64,000 bases of DNA from Mesorhabditis belari. Its lineage: Eukaryota; Nematoda; Chromadorea; Rhabditida; Rhabditidae. The notes under the pieces were generated by a model. The model searched no databases. It saw nothing but the letters and a program-made list of their open reading frames with translations, and was not told where the DNA came from. Numbering within the stretch: position 1 is the stretch's first letter; the number at the start of each line of letters is the position of its first letter. The DNA is taken from the NCBI GenBank assembly GCA_958450365.1, contig CAUEEP010000755.1, positions 1 to 64,000 of the forward strand. The letters are read 5' to 3'. Below are positions 52,201 through 62,489 of the stretch, piece after piece. The translations under genes were made by a program, and so were the position numbers.

Positions 52201-54050
52201 ATGCTAAATTTTTGATTAATTTCTAGAACAAACTTCTAGAACGTTTTTCGTGCCAGCAATCGCTGTGTCGATTGTCTCTTGTGTGCCAGCTAGTGGGAAT
52301 GGAGAGGCTACGTGGAGCACGTAATCACAACCAGATACAGCTCTGGAATTGCTTTTGTATAGAGTTTAGACGGTAGACGGTAGCAATGGGATCTTTTAGA
52401 TCCTTTAGATCTCTTAGATCTTTTAGAAAACAAGACCAAATCAGTAATCGACCCTTTTTCCCTTAGATTCCCCAATCAGAAACGAAAATCGATCAATTAA
52501 TCAATTTGATCGATCAATTTGAATGCAAATTAATGCTAAAATGTTTTTATGTTGTTGATTCAACGATTTTATAGTAATTTATAGTTATTTAGTCTGCATT
52601 GAGCTTTGCGTTTTGGCTGGAAAAGTGAAATACTTTTTGAAAGAGCTGAACTAATCAAAGTTAGATCAAAGTAGATTCAAAGTACTCCTTAAAGTAAAGT
52701 AAAGTTAAAAAAAGCGCTTTTCATCCTCTAGCTCGTGTTCTCTGCTCGCGCACAATCGCTAGCCATCTAGTACAGTTGGTTATAGAAATATTAGCATTTC
52801 TATAGTTGCTTGGAGTAGTCTATTTTCTATTATGCGCTAACGATAGTCTGTACGATGTTCTTTGCTCAAATCGAAAGCCATCTATCAAAAGCATTGTGCT
52901 CAAATTAGACTCAAAGTTAGACTCAAACTAGACTCAAACTAGACTCAAACTAGACTCAAATTAGACTCAAAGTTAGACTCAAATTAGACTCTAATTAGAC
53001 TCTAATTAGACTCAAATTAGACTCAAACTAGACTCAAATTAGACTCAAACTAGGAGTCTAATTCATCTTTACCAGATTCTAAAACAAGAAATCAAATGTT
53101 TAGAGAAAAAATCGATAATTTTATCTTCCAACCTACTTTGGCCATGACTCTTTCGTTGTCAAATCAGCTTCAACAAATTCGATCTTTGTCCCGCTCGAGT
53201 CAAGAGCTTTCACTGGATCAATCTAAAGTTTAGATAGATGTTTTAAATGCTAATTATAAATAAGCATTACCTTCTTCGTATTTTTCAGCGATCTAACCGT
53301 CCCCCTCACTCGATATCCTTTATCCAAAAGCACTTTCACACAATGAGCTCCCAAATATCCCGAGGCTCCAGTCACAAGAACCACTGAAGTTTATTATATT
53401 GCAAAACTGAAGCTTATTATTTTAAAAACAGCTTGAGTCCGAATTTCAAAAAGCGGCAAAAAGCACCTAAAACTACCGTACCCCCAAATGTCTTGACGCT
53501 AGTTTATCCCAGATCCAAGTGAAATTTGCGTATTTTTCTTTGAGATTACGGTAATCTGGATGTCACTGCTGCTTTTTAAAAAGGGCTCGAGTCCGAATTT
53601 CTAAAAGCGGCAAAAAGCACCTAAAACTACCGTACCCCAAAACGTCTGGAGGCTAGTTTATCCCATATCCAAGTGAAATTTGCCTATTTTTCTTTGAGAT
53701 TACGGTAATCTGGATGTCACCGGTGCTTCTTAGCTTTTTGGTTTCGCAAGAATTTGAAATTTTGCGAACTCCGGTTGCTCCCAAATATCCCGAAGCTTCA
53801 GTCACAAGAACCACTGAAGCTTTCTTACAAAACTGAAGCTTATTATCTTACATACCGAAACTTATGTTACAGTATCGATATCTATAATCTAAACATCACA
53901 ATAACGATTCTAAGTGTTTGTTTGAGAGCTGACAAGTGAAAAGTGATTGCATTTTCGTAAAAGCAGACCTTAGCATCTTAAGCAACCGATCTTTCACTTA
54001 TCCAAATGCGTCAAAGAAAAACGAAAAGAAAACTTACATGGCGACGACAT
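49274..54050 (-). CDS. Extended short-chain dehydrogenase, copy 1 (dihydroflavonol-reductase-like)
   Basis: Twelve minus-strand exons: 54038-54050, 53271-53383, 53137-53222, 52234-52342, 51292-51355, 50864-50916, 50673-50752, 50158-50239, 50012-50089, 49625-49745, 49442-49563, 49274-49393; in frame, 346 residues. [15 protein letters not shown] is the NAD(P)-binding GxxGxxG motif, VVLTSS carries the catalytic Ser region, [13 protein letters not shown] the YxxxK catalytic pair, and VNPGFIVGP and DNSRLREIL are typical of the DFR/CCR-like group. It should be a cytosolic NAD(P)H-dependent oxidoreductase; substrate unknown. The intron 10 donor appears to be GC (49624), because the paralogue's junction SQ|GY is kept only that way. 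Intron 5 and intron 9 contain telomere-type arrays. Confidence 0.92.
49749..49918. repeat. Interstitial telomere-type array (TTAGGC)n
   Basis: About 28 hexamers of TTAGGC reading along the plus strand, interrupted by AAAAGG twice and a few GGCTGG/CAGG variants. TTAGGC is the nematode telomere repeat. Lies in intron 9 of SDR copy 1, three bases from exon 10. Confidence 0.93.
50974..51249. repeat. Interstitial telomere-type array (GCCTAA)n
   Basis: About 45 hexamers; a run of some sixteen perfect GCCTAA copies near 50996-51092, the rest mixed with GCCTGA and GATCCTAA. This is the same hexamer as 49749-49918 in the opposite orientation. Lies in intron 5 of SDR copy 1. The Leu-Ser frame is an artefact. 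Confidence 0.94.
51400..51930. mobile_element. TA-flanked MITE with long inverted ends
   Basis: Starts TTGGGTTGGTGAATTGAAAA after TA (51398-51399) and ends TTTTCAATTCACCAAGGCAA before TA (51931-51932). Arms of over 100 bases stay complementary (AACCCATTTTGATGCCAATG versus CATTGACACC-type and GATTCTCTACAACTTTTC). Lies in intron 4 of SDR copy 1. Same size class and terminal bases as 48564-49119. Confidence 0.88.
52343..52690. repeat. Intron 3 segment shared with SDR copy 2
   Basis: Almost identical to 58666-58990, from the exon 4 acceptor (CTGGAATTGCTTTTGTATAG) to GAGCTGAACTAATCAAAG. It differs at only a few bases, fewer than the neighbouring exons do. Confidence 0.9.
52905..53055. repeat. 11-bp tandem repeat AGACTCAAACT
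   Basis: About thirteen copies of TAGACTCAAA(C/T) in intron 3 of SDR copy 1. A few copies of the same unit occur at 58985-59025 in copy 2. Confidence 0.88.
53434..53735. repeat. About 150-bp direct duplication in intron 1
   Basis: GAGTCCGAATTTCAAAAAGC through ATTACGGTAATCTGGATGTC repeats at 53586 with few changes. Confidence 0.9.
53774..53850 (-). other. Partial duplicate of SDR exon 2 start (pseudo-exon)
   Basis: GCTCCCAAATATCCCGAAGC and CACAAGAACCACTGAAGC copy the 5' half of exon 2 (53349-53385) with its acceptor. It lies in intron 1, upstream of the real exon in transcription order. Changes include TGGAGCC to TGAAGCT on the coding strand, altering the TGASG motif. No donor completes it. 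Confidence 0.8.
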
Positions 54051-54251
54051 TTCGAATCAATAACCAGTTCTCAAATTGTTAGCTAGTTCTAAATGAGTAA
54101 AATTTAAGCGAAAGTTTGAGTAGAGGCGTGAAAAAAAATCGGAAATTAAACCAGAATTTTGAAAAAGGAGAAAAAGAGAGAAGAAAGGGAGGAGAAAAAA
54201 GACAAATTTTGGTGAAAATTGCCGAAAATTGTTGAAAATTGTTGGAAAGTT

Positions 54252-54763
54252 ATAATAATAATAATATAATAATACTTTATTCAAACGATAAAGTGAAAGA
54301 AATGATAGAGAAATGCACAGTGATACTTAATCATACAATACATACTGAAATCAATAAGCCAATTACTTACGGCAAAGAGCCACTAGATCTAAAGCATCGA
54401 TACGTTTCTTGAATATGAAAAGCGACTGAATTTCTCGTATGTCGTTTGGGAGCAAGTTCCATAATCTAGCGGCTCTAACGGGAAATGAATTTGATAAAGA
54501 GGCATTGGAAGCAAAGGGAATTTGCAAAAGGAATGAGCCACTTCTGGGCCCTGACCGCGGTTTAAATTTGAAAAAGTCTATAAACAAAGGGCTAATCTGT
54601 TTACAACGGAGGATTTTGAAAGTTTCGACTAAATCAATGACAAAGCGACGATGCTGTAAAGTTTTTAGTTCAAAAAAAGCAAGTCTCTCCTCATAAGTAA
54701 AGCTAGAATATTTAGAATAGTCAATTTTCCATAAAGCGACTTTTGTGAACCTGAAAAAAAAAT
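54252..54763 (-). mobile_element. LINE (non-LTR) 3' fragment with 125-bp target duplication
   Basis: The minus strand encodes TYEERLAFFELKTLQHRRF, then SFPVRAARLWNLLPNDIREI, the C-terminal region typical of CR1/Jockey-type reverse transcriptase proteins, and ends in a TATTAT-rich tail. Flanks 54127-54251 and 54764-54888 are direct repeats of 125 bases differing at about one position, as expected for a target-site duplication. The element is strongly 5'-truncated. Confidence 0.85.
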
Positions 54764-54888
54764 CGTGAAAAAAAATCGGAAATTAAGCCAGAATTTTGAA
54801 AAAGGAGAAAAAGAGAGAAGAAAGGGAGGAGAAAAAAGACAAATTTTGGTGAAAATTGCCGAAAATTGTTGAAAATTGTTGGAAAGTT

Positions 54889-55280
54889 GATAATTTTTCT
54901 GTATTTTTCTTGGTTATCGCCAAAAATTTGCCGTTTCTAGGGAGTTTCAAAGAATAAAAAAATGGGAAAAGAGTGAGAAAACCGGGGGGGGGGATTGGGA
55001 AAATAGAGAAAAAAAAAACGGCCGAATTTCAGCTATTTGATGACAATTTGAAGAGACTCAGAGAGGAAAATCGTGTTGCGAAAGAGCGCTTTTTGCAGGC
55101 AAAGCACAAATCACAGCCGATTTTTGCTCACTTCTGTTTCAACTGTGACTGTTTTGTTTTTTTCGAAACTGTTTTTGGTTTCCCTAGGATGTCGAATTTT
55201 TGTTTCAAAAATACAGCCAAATTTCAGGCGAAAATTAATTCCAAAAATTTGGCCATACATTTGGCATTTAGAATTTGAAA
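54889..55280. other. No gene recognised
   Basis: A/G-rich upstream region of SDR copy 1; includes a run of nine G at about 54983. Short frames have no support. Confidence 0.45.
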
Positions 55281-55490
55281 ATTCGCAATTGGCGTTTAGC
55301 AATGGCATTTAGCATTTGGTAATCGGCAATTGGAAATTGACAATTGGCATTTAGCATTTAGCATTTAGCAATTGGCGTTTGCCATTTGCCATTTGCCTTT
55401 TTGCCATTGGCATTTACCATTTCCCATTTAGCAATTGTCATTTTCCATTTGCCATCTGCCATTTACCATTTCCCGTTTGCCAATTTAGGC
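55281..55490. repeat. GGCATTTAGCA / TTGCCATTTGCC simple repeats
   Basis: Irregular 7- to 10-base repeats, first GGCATTTAGCAATTGGC then CATTTGCCATTTGCC. They directly precede the Tc1-like fragment. Confidence 0.82.
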
Positions 55491-55494
55491 ATAC

Positions 55495-55735
55495 AGCAGA
55501 ATCATGCGTCGATTCGCGTCTTCAACTCGTTCAAGTGACACACCAAGTCGTTCATGCCCTCAAAGGGAATCAACTCAGTCGACTGGCCAGCGCGATCACC
55601 AGACCTCAACGTGATCGAAAATTTCTGGACAACCATTCTCCGAGACGTCGACAAGCAAAACCAGCAATATTCCAACGTTTTTGCTCTCAAAGCGGCGATT
55701 CGAATGGCCTGGAATAGCCTTGACGCTTCTGCGCC
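55495..55735 (+). pseudogene. Tc1-like transposase C-terminal fragment
   Basis: The plus strand encodes QQNHASIRVFNSFK, a stop, then INSVDWPARSPDLNVIENFW, the segment around the last catalytic residue in Tc1/Tc3-type transposases, followed by FALKAAIRMAWNSLD. The in-frame TGA (55545) and the lack of the N-terminal region and TIRs make it a dead fragment. It continues directly into the 14-bp array. Confidence 0.85.
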
Positions 55736-56103
55736 TCGTCTGGTGCGCCTCGTCTGGTGCGCCTCGTCTTGTGCGCCTCGTCTTGTGCGCCTCGTCTTGT
55801 GCGCCTCGTCTGGTGCGCCTCGTCTGGTGCGCCTCGTCTGGTGCGCCTCGTCTTGTGCGCCTCGTCTTGTGCGCCTCGTCTTGTGCGCCTCGTCTTGTGC
55901 GCCTCGTCTTGTGCGCCTCGTCTTGTGCGCCTCGTCTGGTGCGCCTCGTCTGGTGCGCCTCGTCTGGTGCGCCTCGTCTGGTGCGCCTCGTCTGGTGCGC
56001 CTCGTCTGGTGCGCCTCGTCTGGTGCGCCTCGTCTGGTGCGCCTCGTCTGGTGCGCCTCGTCTGGTGCGCCTCGTCTGGTGCGCCTCGTCTGGTGCGCCT
56101 CGA
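55732..56103. repeat. 14-bp minisatellite (GTGCGCCTCGTCTG)n
   Basis: About 26 copies of a 14-base unit, with GTCTTG variants in two blocks. All six frames stay open for 120 residues or more because the unit has no stop codon. The first unit overlaps the end of the transposase fragment (GCGCCTCGTCTGG). Confidence 0.93.
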
Positions 56104-56274
56104 AACCTTGTCACCTCGATGAGAAATCGTATTTTTTAAGTATTTAATCGCTCAGCTCCTCTCAAATTATAAATTCTTTTGTTTTGAATGTTTTTGCTGT
56201 TAATGTTGCCAATAACTTTTATTAATTCAGGAAGTGCGAAAAGGGTTTAAATATTTTCTAATTTCTACATAATC

Positions 56275-59200
56275 TTATGCTTTTCTCGGGCGATATTTCG
56301 TTGTTTTCTTGATGATTCCTCGATCGATCAATTCGTAAACCATATCCACTAAAGCCTCTCTAGAGTCGTTTGGTTGAACGTGGAGGACTTCTCGTAACTG
56401 AAAACGATAAGATTTACATAATGGTGCCGTACTTTAAAACTCTATAGCTAAATCTAAAGTAACAGGGACTTTTCCAGCATACAGTTCTGGCCTAGAAATG
56501 GTTTACTGTCGATTTATAGTGATAGAAAGGTTGGTATTGCTTAAATTAGTACATTACTCTTTAGTATTCAATGCAAATTGTTTCTTAAAAGAGTCATTTG
56601 ATTCATTTGATTCATTTGACGCAACAAACCCTTGTATTATCGAATCTCGTCTCGTGTCCCAATCGACCAACAATAGCCGAGAATTGAGCGCTGAACAGTG
56701 AGCCGATTTTGATGATGAAATCAGGCAGAGTTTTAGCTGCTGGTGAATAGCCTGGAAACACGTTTTATGAGCAAGATCGGATGTGTTTTGCGAGATCTTG
56801 TGCCAAGAGAATAGCCAAAATATCCAAGAGAATCGCTCAAAACTAACGGTAATCAAACGGAGAAATTCAGCCAAATTTACATACCGTAAAAACTCTAATA
56901 GAAGCACCTACTAGGAGCGTTGCGTAGTCTAACAAGGGAATGGTCTGAAATGGCCGAAATGGCCGAAAGGGACGATTTCTCTACGCCATTGAAATGGAAA
57001 CGCCTATCGGGAACACGATGCTCTATTTATTTTTTACCCATTCTCAATGGTTCACAGGAAAAACCCTTTGAAAGTTTAAGCCTCGGGAAATCGCTTCTCA
57101 GGGATATATAGGCTTTTTCCACTCCCTCCCAACGTGACCGAATGGCGTAGAGGTAAGTGGGGATGCTTTTGATCTAACCTCCGCTTTTCTGACCCAGGTT
57201 CGGATCCGGTTGTGAAACTTTTTTTTTCCTTTCTTTTGCTAAACCTTTAAAAACAATTTTCTTTTATTTTAGAATGCTTAATAACAATTTCTAAGAACAA
57301 ATGACACTGCAAAAACTGCTTTCAACCTTGACTCGCGAATTCTCGCTGCAATCTTTTCCCAAGTTCCACCATATAGTGTGGATCAGCCTCCGCACAGATC
57401 ACTCTCATTCCATTCGATTCTGGGCGTTCCATAGCTTCAACGTGAGCCTTAAATTCGATGTTTCCAGATCTACAACGAAAGTTTGCATCAAAAAAAAAAC
57501 TGAAATCTTTGTGGAAACTTGATAAATGCTAGAGAGTTCGTCTTGAAATTAGAATTTTGAAGAGAATTTGGGCAACCACAAACCTTTGCCACATCTCGGA
57601 CATCGATGCAACCAAAGGTGATTCTTGGGACTGCTGGCAGTGACATCATTTGCATGATAACCTGAAAAGAAGATCAAAGATGAGATAAGATCTGAAAAAT
57701 CGGGGTATTTAGCCGGGAATAGAGATTTTGATCTGTAAAAGAAGCTCTTCAGCTGTAAACGAAGATCTTCAGCTGTAACAGAAGATCTCCAGTAGCAAAA
57801 GCAGCTCTTCCTCTGCACAAGAAGCTCTTCATCAGCAACAGAAGCAGTTCTCCTCCCACCTCAACACTCGATCCCTTATCATCGGTGAGTGGTGGGCCGA
57901 TGATGAAACCCGGGTTTATCGTCGTTAAAGGAAAGCTGAATATGCATTTCTTTTGTATAACTAATCGAAAATCATGTTTATAAATGGAAATTCTTTAAAT
58001 TAATTAAATTAATTAAATTAATGCAAATATTTCTAAAAGATTTTACTTATTTTTATGCGTTTTCTGATTGACATAATCCCAAGCAGCCCTTTCAGCCAAT
58101 GTTTTTGATTTCACATAAGCAACAGCTCCCTGTAAACTTGAGATTTTCAAGAAGAAAAAGATTTCAATATTGTAATTTTGAATCTTTAAAAGCTTTTTTC
58201 ACAAAGCTCACCTCTAAAAGCGACCAAAAACTCTCATCAATGCGCTCCTTGGAAGCTCGATGGCCTTCTAAAAGTCGCTTTTTTTTCTTTAAATAGATAT
58301 TATTATATAAAATATCTTTAAAATATGATTTTTAAATGAAAAAAAAACCAGAAATCGCTGCCACACTGCTCGTCAAAACCACTTTTTTCACTGAAATCTC
58401 TTCAGCGCACGCCTAAAACTCACAGAATTAAAAAATAGCTTTCAAATCCCTCTTCTTCCTTGTTGATTTCGTTTTCTTTAGTTGAATAGTATGTTAAAAT
58501 TACTGTAGTATCGAATTACAGTAACAAAATAGATCTTTTTCCTAATTTTTTCCAACCTCCAAAACATTTTTCGTCCCAGCAATCGCTGTATCGATTGTTT
58601 CTTGCGTACCACCTAATGGGAAAGGAGAAGCGACGTGGAGAACGTAATCACAACCAGATACAGCTCTGGAATTGCTTTTGTATAGACGTTGGTAGACGGT
58701 AGACGGTAGCAATGGGCTCTTCTAGATCCTTTAGATCTCTTAGATCTTTTAGAAAACAAGACCAAATCAGTAATCGACCCTTTTTCCCTTAGATTCCCCA
58801 ATCAGAAACGAAAATCGATCAATTAATCAATTTGATCGATCAATTTGAATGCAAATTAATGCTAAAATGTTTTTATGTTGTTGATTAAGCGATTTTATAG
58901 TAATTTATAGTTATTTAGTCTGCATTGAGCTTTGCGTTTATGGCTGGAAAAGTGAAATACTTTTTGAAAGAGCTGAACTAATCAAAGTTTAGACTCTAAT
59001 TAGACTCAAATTAGACTCAAATTAGAGAACGTAATCACAACCAGATACAGCTCTAGAATGATCTTGTAAGATTTAAGACATTAAGAATTAGATAATTCTT
59101 AGAAGAATCAAAGAATTTTCGGGAAAATTTCCAGAAAAATGCCCGGAGAAGGGATTGAACCCTCGACCTCTTGCTTGTCGGGTTCTAACCTCTAACCACT

Positions 59201-61369
59201 GAGCTATTCAGTCGATTGGACAGACATGGGAAAAGGGAAAGACAAAGGGGAAGGGGCTTTAACACAAACTTTTCCCATCCATCTTTTTTGTTTAAATCGG
59301 CTTCAACGAGAGAAAGTCGAGCTCCAGATGGATCCAATTTGCGTACCGGTTCAACCTAAAAATGATTTAATAGATAGAAACTTTTCTAAAACTAGATCTC
59401 TACCAATTACTGCATTTCTACTAACCTTGTGTGCATTTTTCAGCGATCTAACCGTCCCCCTCACTCGATATCCTTTATCCAAAAGCGCTTTCACACAATG
59501 AGCTCCCAGAAATCCCGAAGCTCCAGTCACAAGGACTACTAAAATGTTAAAGAATTAAAATTTATTAATTTCATTAGCAAAATATCAATTTTAAGTAAAT
59601 TTTACAACTAGATCTATCCGCTCTATGTGCAGTCACGTAAACGCGTGCTTTCTGGCACACGGAGCTTTTAGTAACTCGAGGTGACCAGCCATCAGTCGTT
59701 TTAATTACCCAAGTCTTCAAAAACTCAGATCTATCCGCTCTCTGTGCGGTCACGTAAACGCGTGCTTTCTGGCACACAGAGCTCTTGGTAACCCGAGGTG
59801 ACCAGCCGTCAGTCGGTTTAGTTACCCAAGTCTTCAAAAACTCAGATCTATTCGCTCTCTGTGCAGTCACGTAAACGCGTGCTTTCTGGCACACGGAGCT
59901 TTTAGTAAGCCGGCGACCTAAACGACTGACGGCTTTTAGGCGACCAGCCGTCAGTCGCTTTAATTACCCAAGTCTTCAAAAAATCACCTGATTTCTGCAT
60001 AATTCTTTTTTTAAGCAAAGAAATGATAAAAACAATCAAATAGAATAAATTTTCGTCAAAAGGTTTCCTAAAAAATTGCGGTTTTTTGCTCTTTTTAGGT
60101 GAGTTTGGTGAAAAAATGTGAAAAAAACGAAAGATAAATAGAGATTGTGCAAAAAAAACTCTCTTTTCCCTGGCATTTTTTGTGTAAAAGAGAAAAATAG
60201 GGCAGAAATCAGAGAAAAAGAATGAAGGGACGAGATTTGATTGGATTTGATTGCATTTTCAGTATAGAAAGCACAATCATCATCTAGTAATAGCAAGGTT
60301 TAAGCGAAAAAATGGAAGGAGTTTGATGTTGGAAGATTTGAAATCAAATTCTATACCAAAATGGACAAGTTGGGCGGCGGTACGCTCTCTGTGCGTGCAC
60401 GTAAACGCGCGCTTTTCTCACGCTGAGTCGATCTTCTATTTTTGAAGCTTTTCCGTTAACTTTTTAATGTTTATTAGATTGACTAATTTTCCAAAATCAT
60501 TTTCAAATCTTCCAAAGCCGAAAAAGGAATCGAAAATGAATCCAAATGAATCCAATTCAAAAACTTACAATTCTTTTATTAGATTAGATATAAAAAGTGT
60601 TTATTAGATTGGCTAATTTTGAATTAAGATGAATCCAAAACGAATCCAAGATGAATCCCAAGTGAATCCAAGATGAATCCAAGATGAATCCAAACCGAAT
60701 CCAAAACGAATCCAAGATGAATCCAAGAGCCCAGCGAATCAAGATGAATCCAGATGAATCAGGAACAAGCGACCAAGCGAACAGGAGGCCAAGACGAATC
60801 AAGACGACCAAGATGAACCAGGATGAATCCCAAGTGAATCAAGTGTCAAGATGATCAAGACGATCAAGACGAATCCAAGATGAATCCAAGATGAATCCAA
60901 GATGAATCCAAGACGAATCCAAGACGAATCCAAGATGAATCCAAGACGAATCCAAGACGAATCCAAGATGAATCCAAGATGAATCCCAAGTGAATCCAAG
61001 ATGAATCCAAGATGAATCCAAGACGAATCCAAGACGAATCCAAGATGAATCCAAGATGAATCCAAGATGAATCCAAGACGAATCCAAGACGAATCAAGAT
61101 GCGCGACCAAGACGACAAGATGACAAGATGCCCAGGAACAAGTGAATCAAGATGAACAGCGACCAGACGAATCCAAGAGCCAGATGAATCCCAAGCAAAC
61201 AAAACGCCAGTGACCAAGTGAATCCAAGACGAATCCAAGATGAATCCAAAACGAATCCAAACTCAATCCAAAACGAATCCAAAACGAATCCAAAATCCAT
61301 CCAAAATCCATCCAAAATCATCCAAAACAAACCCAATTCAAAAAACTTACATTCTTTATCAACAGCCAT
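56275..61369 (-). CDS. Extended short-chain dehydrogenase, copy 2 (dihydroflavonol-reductase-like)
   Basis: Twelve minus-strand exons: 61351-61369, 59426-59538, 59270-59355, 58557-58665, 58349-58412, 58212-58267, 58047-58129, 57860-57935, 57584-57661, 57327-57447, 56630-56751, 56275-56397; in frame, 349 residues. Motifs in order: [16 protein letters not shown] (cofactor binding), VVLTSSVAAI, YVKSKTLAERAAW (YxxxK), INPGFIIGPPL and DNTRLREVL. It is the tandem paralogue of 49274-54050 with identical intron positions. Intron 1 (1.8 kb) contains three hairpin/SL1-like repeats and a 700-base minisatellite. Substrate unknown. Confidence 0.92.
57128..57225 (+). tRNA. tRNA-like or tRNA-derived sequence
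   Basis: GTGACCGAATGGCGTAGAGG (box A like) and CCCAGGTTCGGATCCGG (box B like) are 60 bases apart and followed by a run of T residues that could end pol III transcription. The acceptor and anticodon stems do not pair well. In intron 10 of SDR copy 2, opposite strand. Confidence 0.4.
57720..57850. repeat. AAGCTCTTCAGCTGTAACAG-type repeats
   Basis: Six or so loose copies of a 19-20-base unit (GAAGCTCTTCAGCTGTAA) in intron 8 of SDR copy 2. Confidence 0.75.
58666..58990. repeat. Intron 3 segment shared with SDR copy 1
   Basis: See 52343-52690. Includes the short insertion ACGTTGGTAGACGG relative to copy 1. Confidence 0.9.
59025..59058 (-). other. Partial duplicate of SDR exon 4 start
   Basis: GAGAACGTAATCACAACCAG and ATACAGCTCTAGAAT copy the 5' part of exon 4 with its acceptor region (58640-58672). 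Located inside intron 3, so it is a pseudo-exon without a usable donor. Confidence 0.75.
59137..59214 (-). tRNA. tRNA-like sequence, probably pseudogene
   Basis: Minus strand: GAATAGCTCAGTGGTTAGAG (box A), then AAGAGGTCGAGGGTTCAATC and CCTTCTCCGGGCA. The A and B boxes are close to consensus. The 5' acceptor strand does not match CCGGGCA, so a functional tRNA is unlikely. In intron 3 of SDR copy 2, same strand as the gene. Confidence 0.45.
59612..59976 (+). repeat. Hairpin/SL1-like repeats, three copies
   Basis: Three direct copies about 118-140 bases apart. Each has CGCTCTNTGTGCRGTCACG, TAAACGCGTGCTTTC and TGGCACACGGAGC. In the second copy CTCTGTG pairs with CACAGAG and CACG with CGTG inside it. 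SL1-like ends are at 59698-59714, 59815-59831 and 59957-59973, each reading AATTACCCAAGT or GTTACCCAAGT and then CTTCAAAAA. In intron 1 of SDR copy 2, opposite orientation to the gene. Confidence 0.92.
60382..60430 (+). repeat. Isolated hairpin core
   Basis: CGCTCTCTGTGCGTGCACGT, AAACGCGCGC and TCTCACGCTGAG. No SL1-like end follows. Confidence 0.75.
60605..61320. repeat. 10- to 12-bp minisatellite (GAATCCAAGAT)n
   Basis: Over fifty units of GATGAATCCAA and GACGAATCCAA, broken by irregular patches at 60770-60850 and 61100-61215. Minus frames of SWIHLGFILD type are artefacts. In intron 1 of SDR copy 2, ending about 30 bases before exon 1. Confidence 0.93.
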
Positions 61370-61855
61370 TCCTACAAATACTTCAATCCAATTTCTTTTT
61401 TTTCCAAAAATTTTCTTTTATATGTAGAGAATTACCAAATGAATCTAGATAAGACAAAAAAAAGAAATTTTTGCGAAAAAATTTGCGATAAAGATTCTAG
61501 AATGAAATTTTTTGATGAAACGTCAAAAAGCATCGAAAAAATCGATACGAAATGCTAGAAGACTACAAGAATTTGAAGAAATACGCGAAAATATTCTGCG
61601 ATAAACAAGAAAAAGTGAGGAAAAATCATCAAGAAAAGAGTAGTTGTGTAGCTTTTGCGAAATGATCAGAGGATTGTAAAGGCTCAAGTTGAATGTTTGT
61701 GGTTTCGAAAGCTTTCTAGCACTTAGCTGTCAAATAAAATTTTCAGGGTTGTTCTAGAGGTCATTTTTTTGTCTGGTTTTGATTTGGCCTTAGCTTTGAC
61801 AGGTCCAGAGAAGCCAAAGCCGACAGTAGATCAGGGCAAGACGAATTGAAAGGCA
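61370..61855. other. Upstream region of SDR copy 2
   Basis: A-rich on the plus strand, no supported gene. Likely contains the SDR copy 2 promoter, but no TATA box stands out. Confidence 0.45.
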
Positions 61856-62112
61856 TTAGCTTAGGCTTGGCTTAGCTTAGGCTTGGCTTAGGCTTGGCTT
61901 AGGCTTGGCTTAGCTTTGGTTTAGCTTTGGTTTAGCTTAGTTTAGCTTAGGCTTGGCTTAGGCTTGGCTTAGGCTTAGCTTTGGCTTAGCTTGGCTTAGC
62001 TTTGGCTTAGCTTGGCTTAGGCTTGGCTTAGGCTTGGCTTAGCTTAGCTTTGGCTTGGCTTTAACTTGGTTTGGCTTTGGCTTGGCTTAGCTTTGGCTTA
62101 GCTTAGCTTTCT
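61856..62112. repeat. GGCTTAGCTTTGGCTTAG / TTAGGCTTGGCT array
   Basis: Imperfect hexamer and heptamer repeats of GGCTTA, GGCTTG and GCTTTG. It resembles a decayed TTAGGC array but is mostly TTAGGCTTGGC. Confidence 0.85.
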
Positions 62113-62487
62113 GGAACAGACCTGAAGCCCTGATCTCAAGATTTTGCCCAAATTTGAGATGAGAGTCAAGTGACCAACATTGGGAGACGCCTCTCAACGT
62201 TGATGAACCGCTCTAATCTCACTTTACTGCAAACTTTGCACATAAAAATCCCATCCACCAATAGGAGAGCGGCATCGAGATGATTTCGAACTTTCTGGAA
62301 CTCTGGAACATCCGATCGTATTCCAGGCTAAACGAGGCCGATTGTTGCCTCAAAATCGATGCGTAATTAGGAATTTTGTGGGTAATAATCGTTGCTTTTG
62401 TTTTAGATTTTAAACTTTTAAACTAAACTGCTTTTAAAGTTTCACAAAATAGGAACAGAGAAGAGAAAATGGAGATTTTGATGTATT
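62113..62487. other. No gene recognised
   Basis: No tandem repeat, transposon end or supported frame. Confidence 0.45.
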
Positions 62488-62489
62488 TA

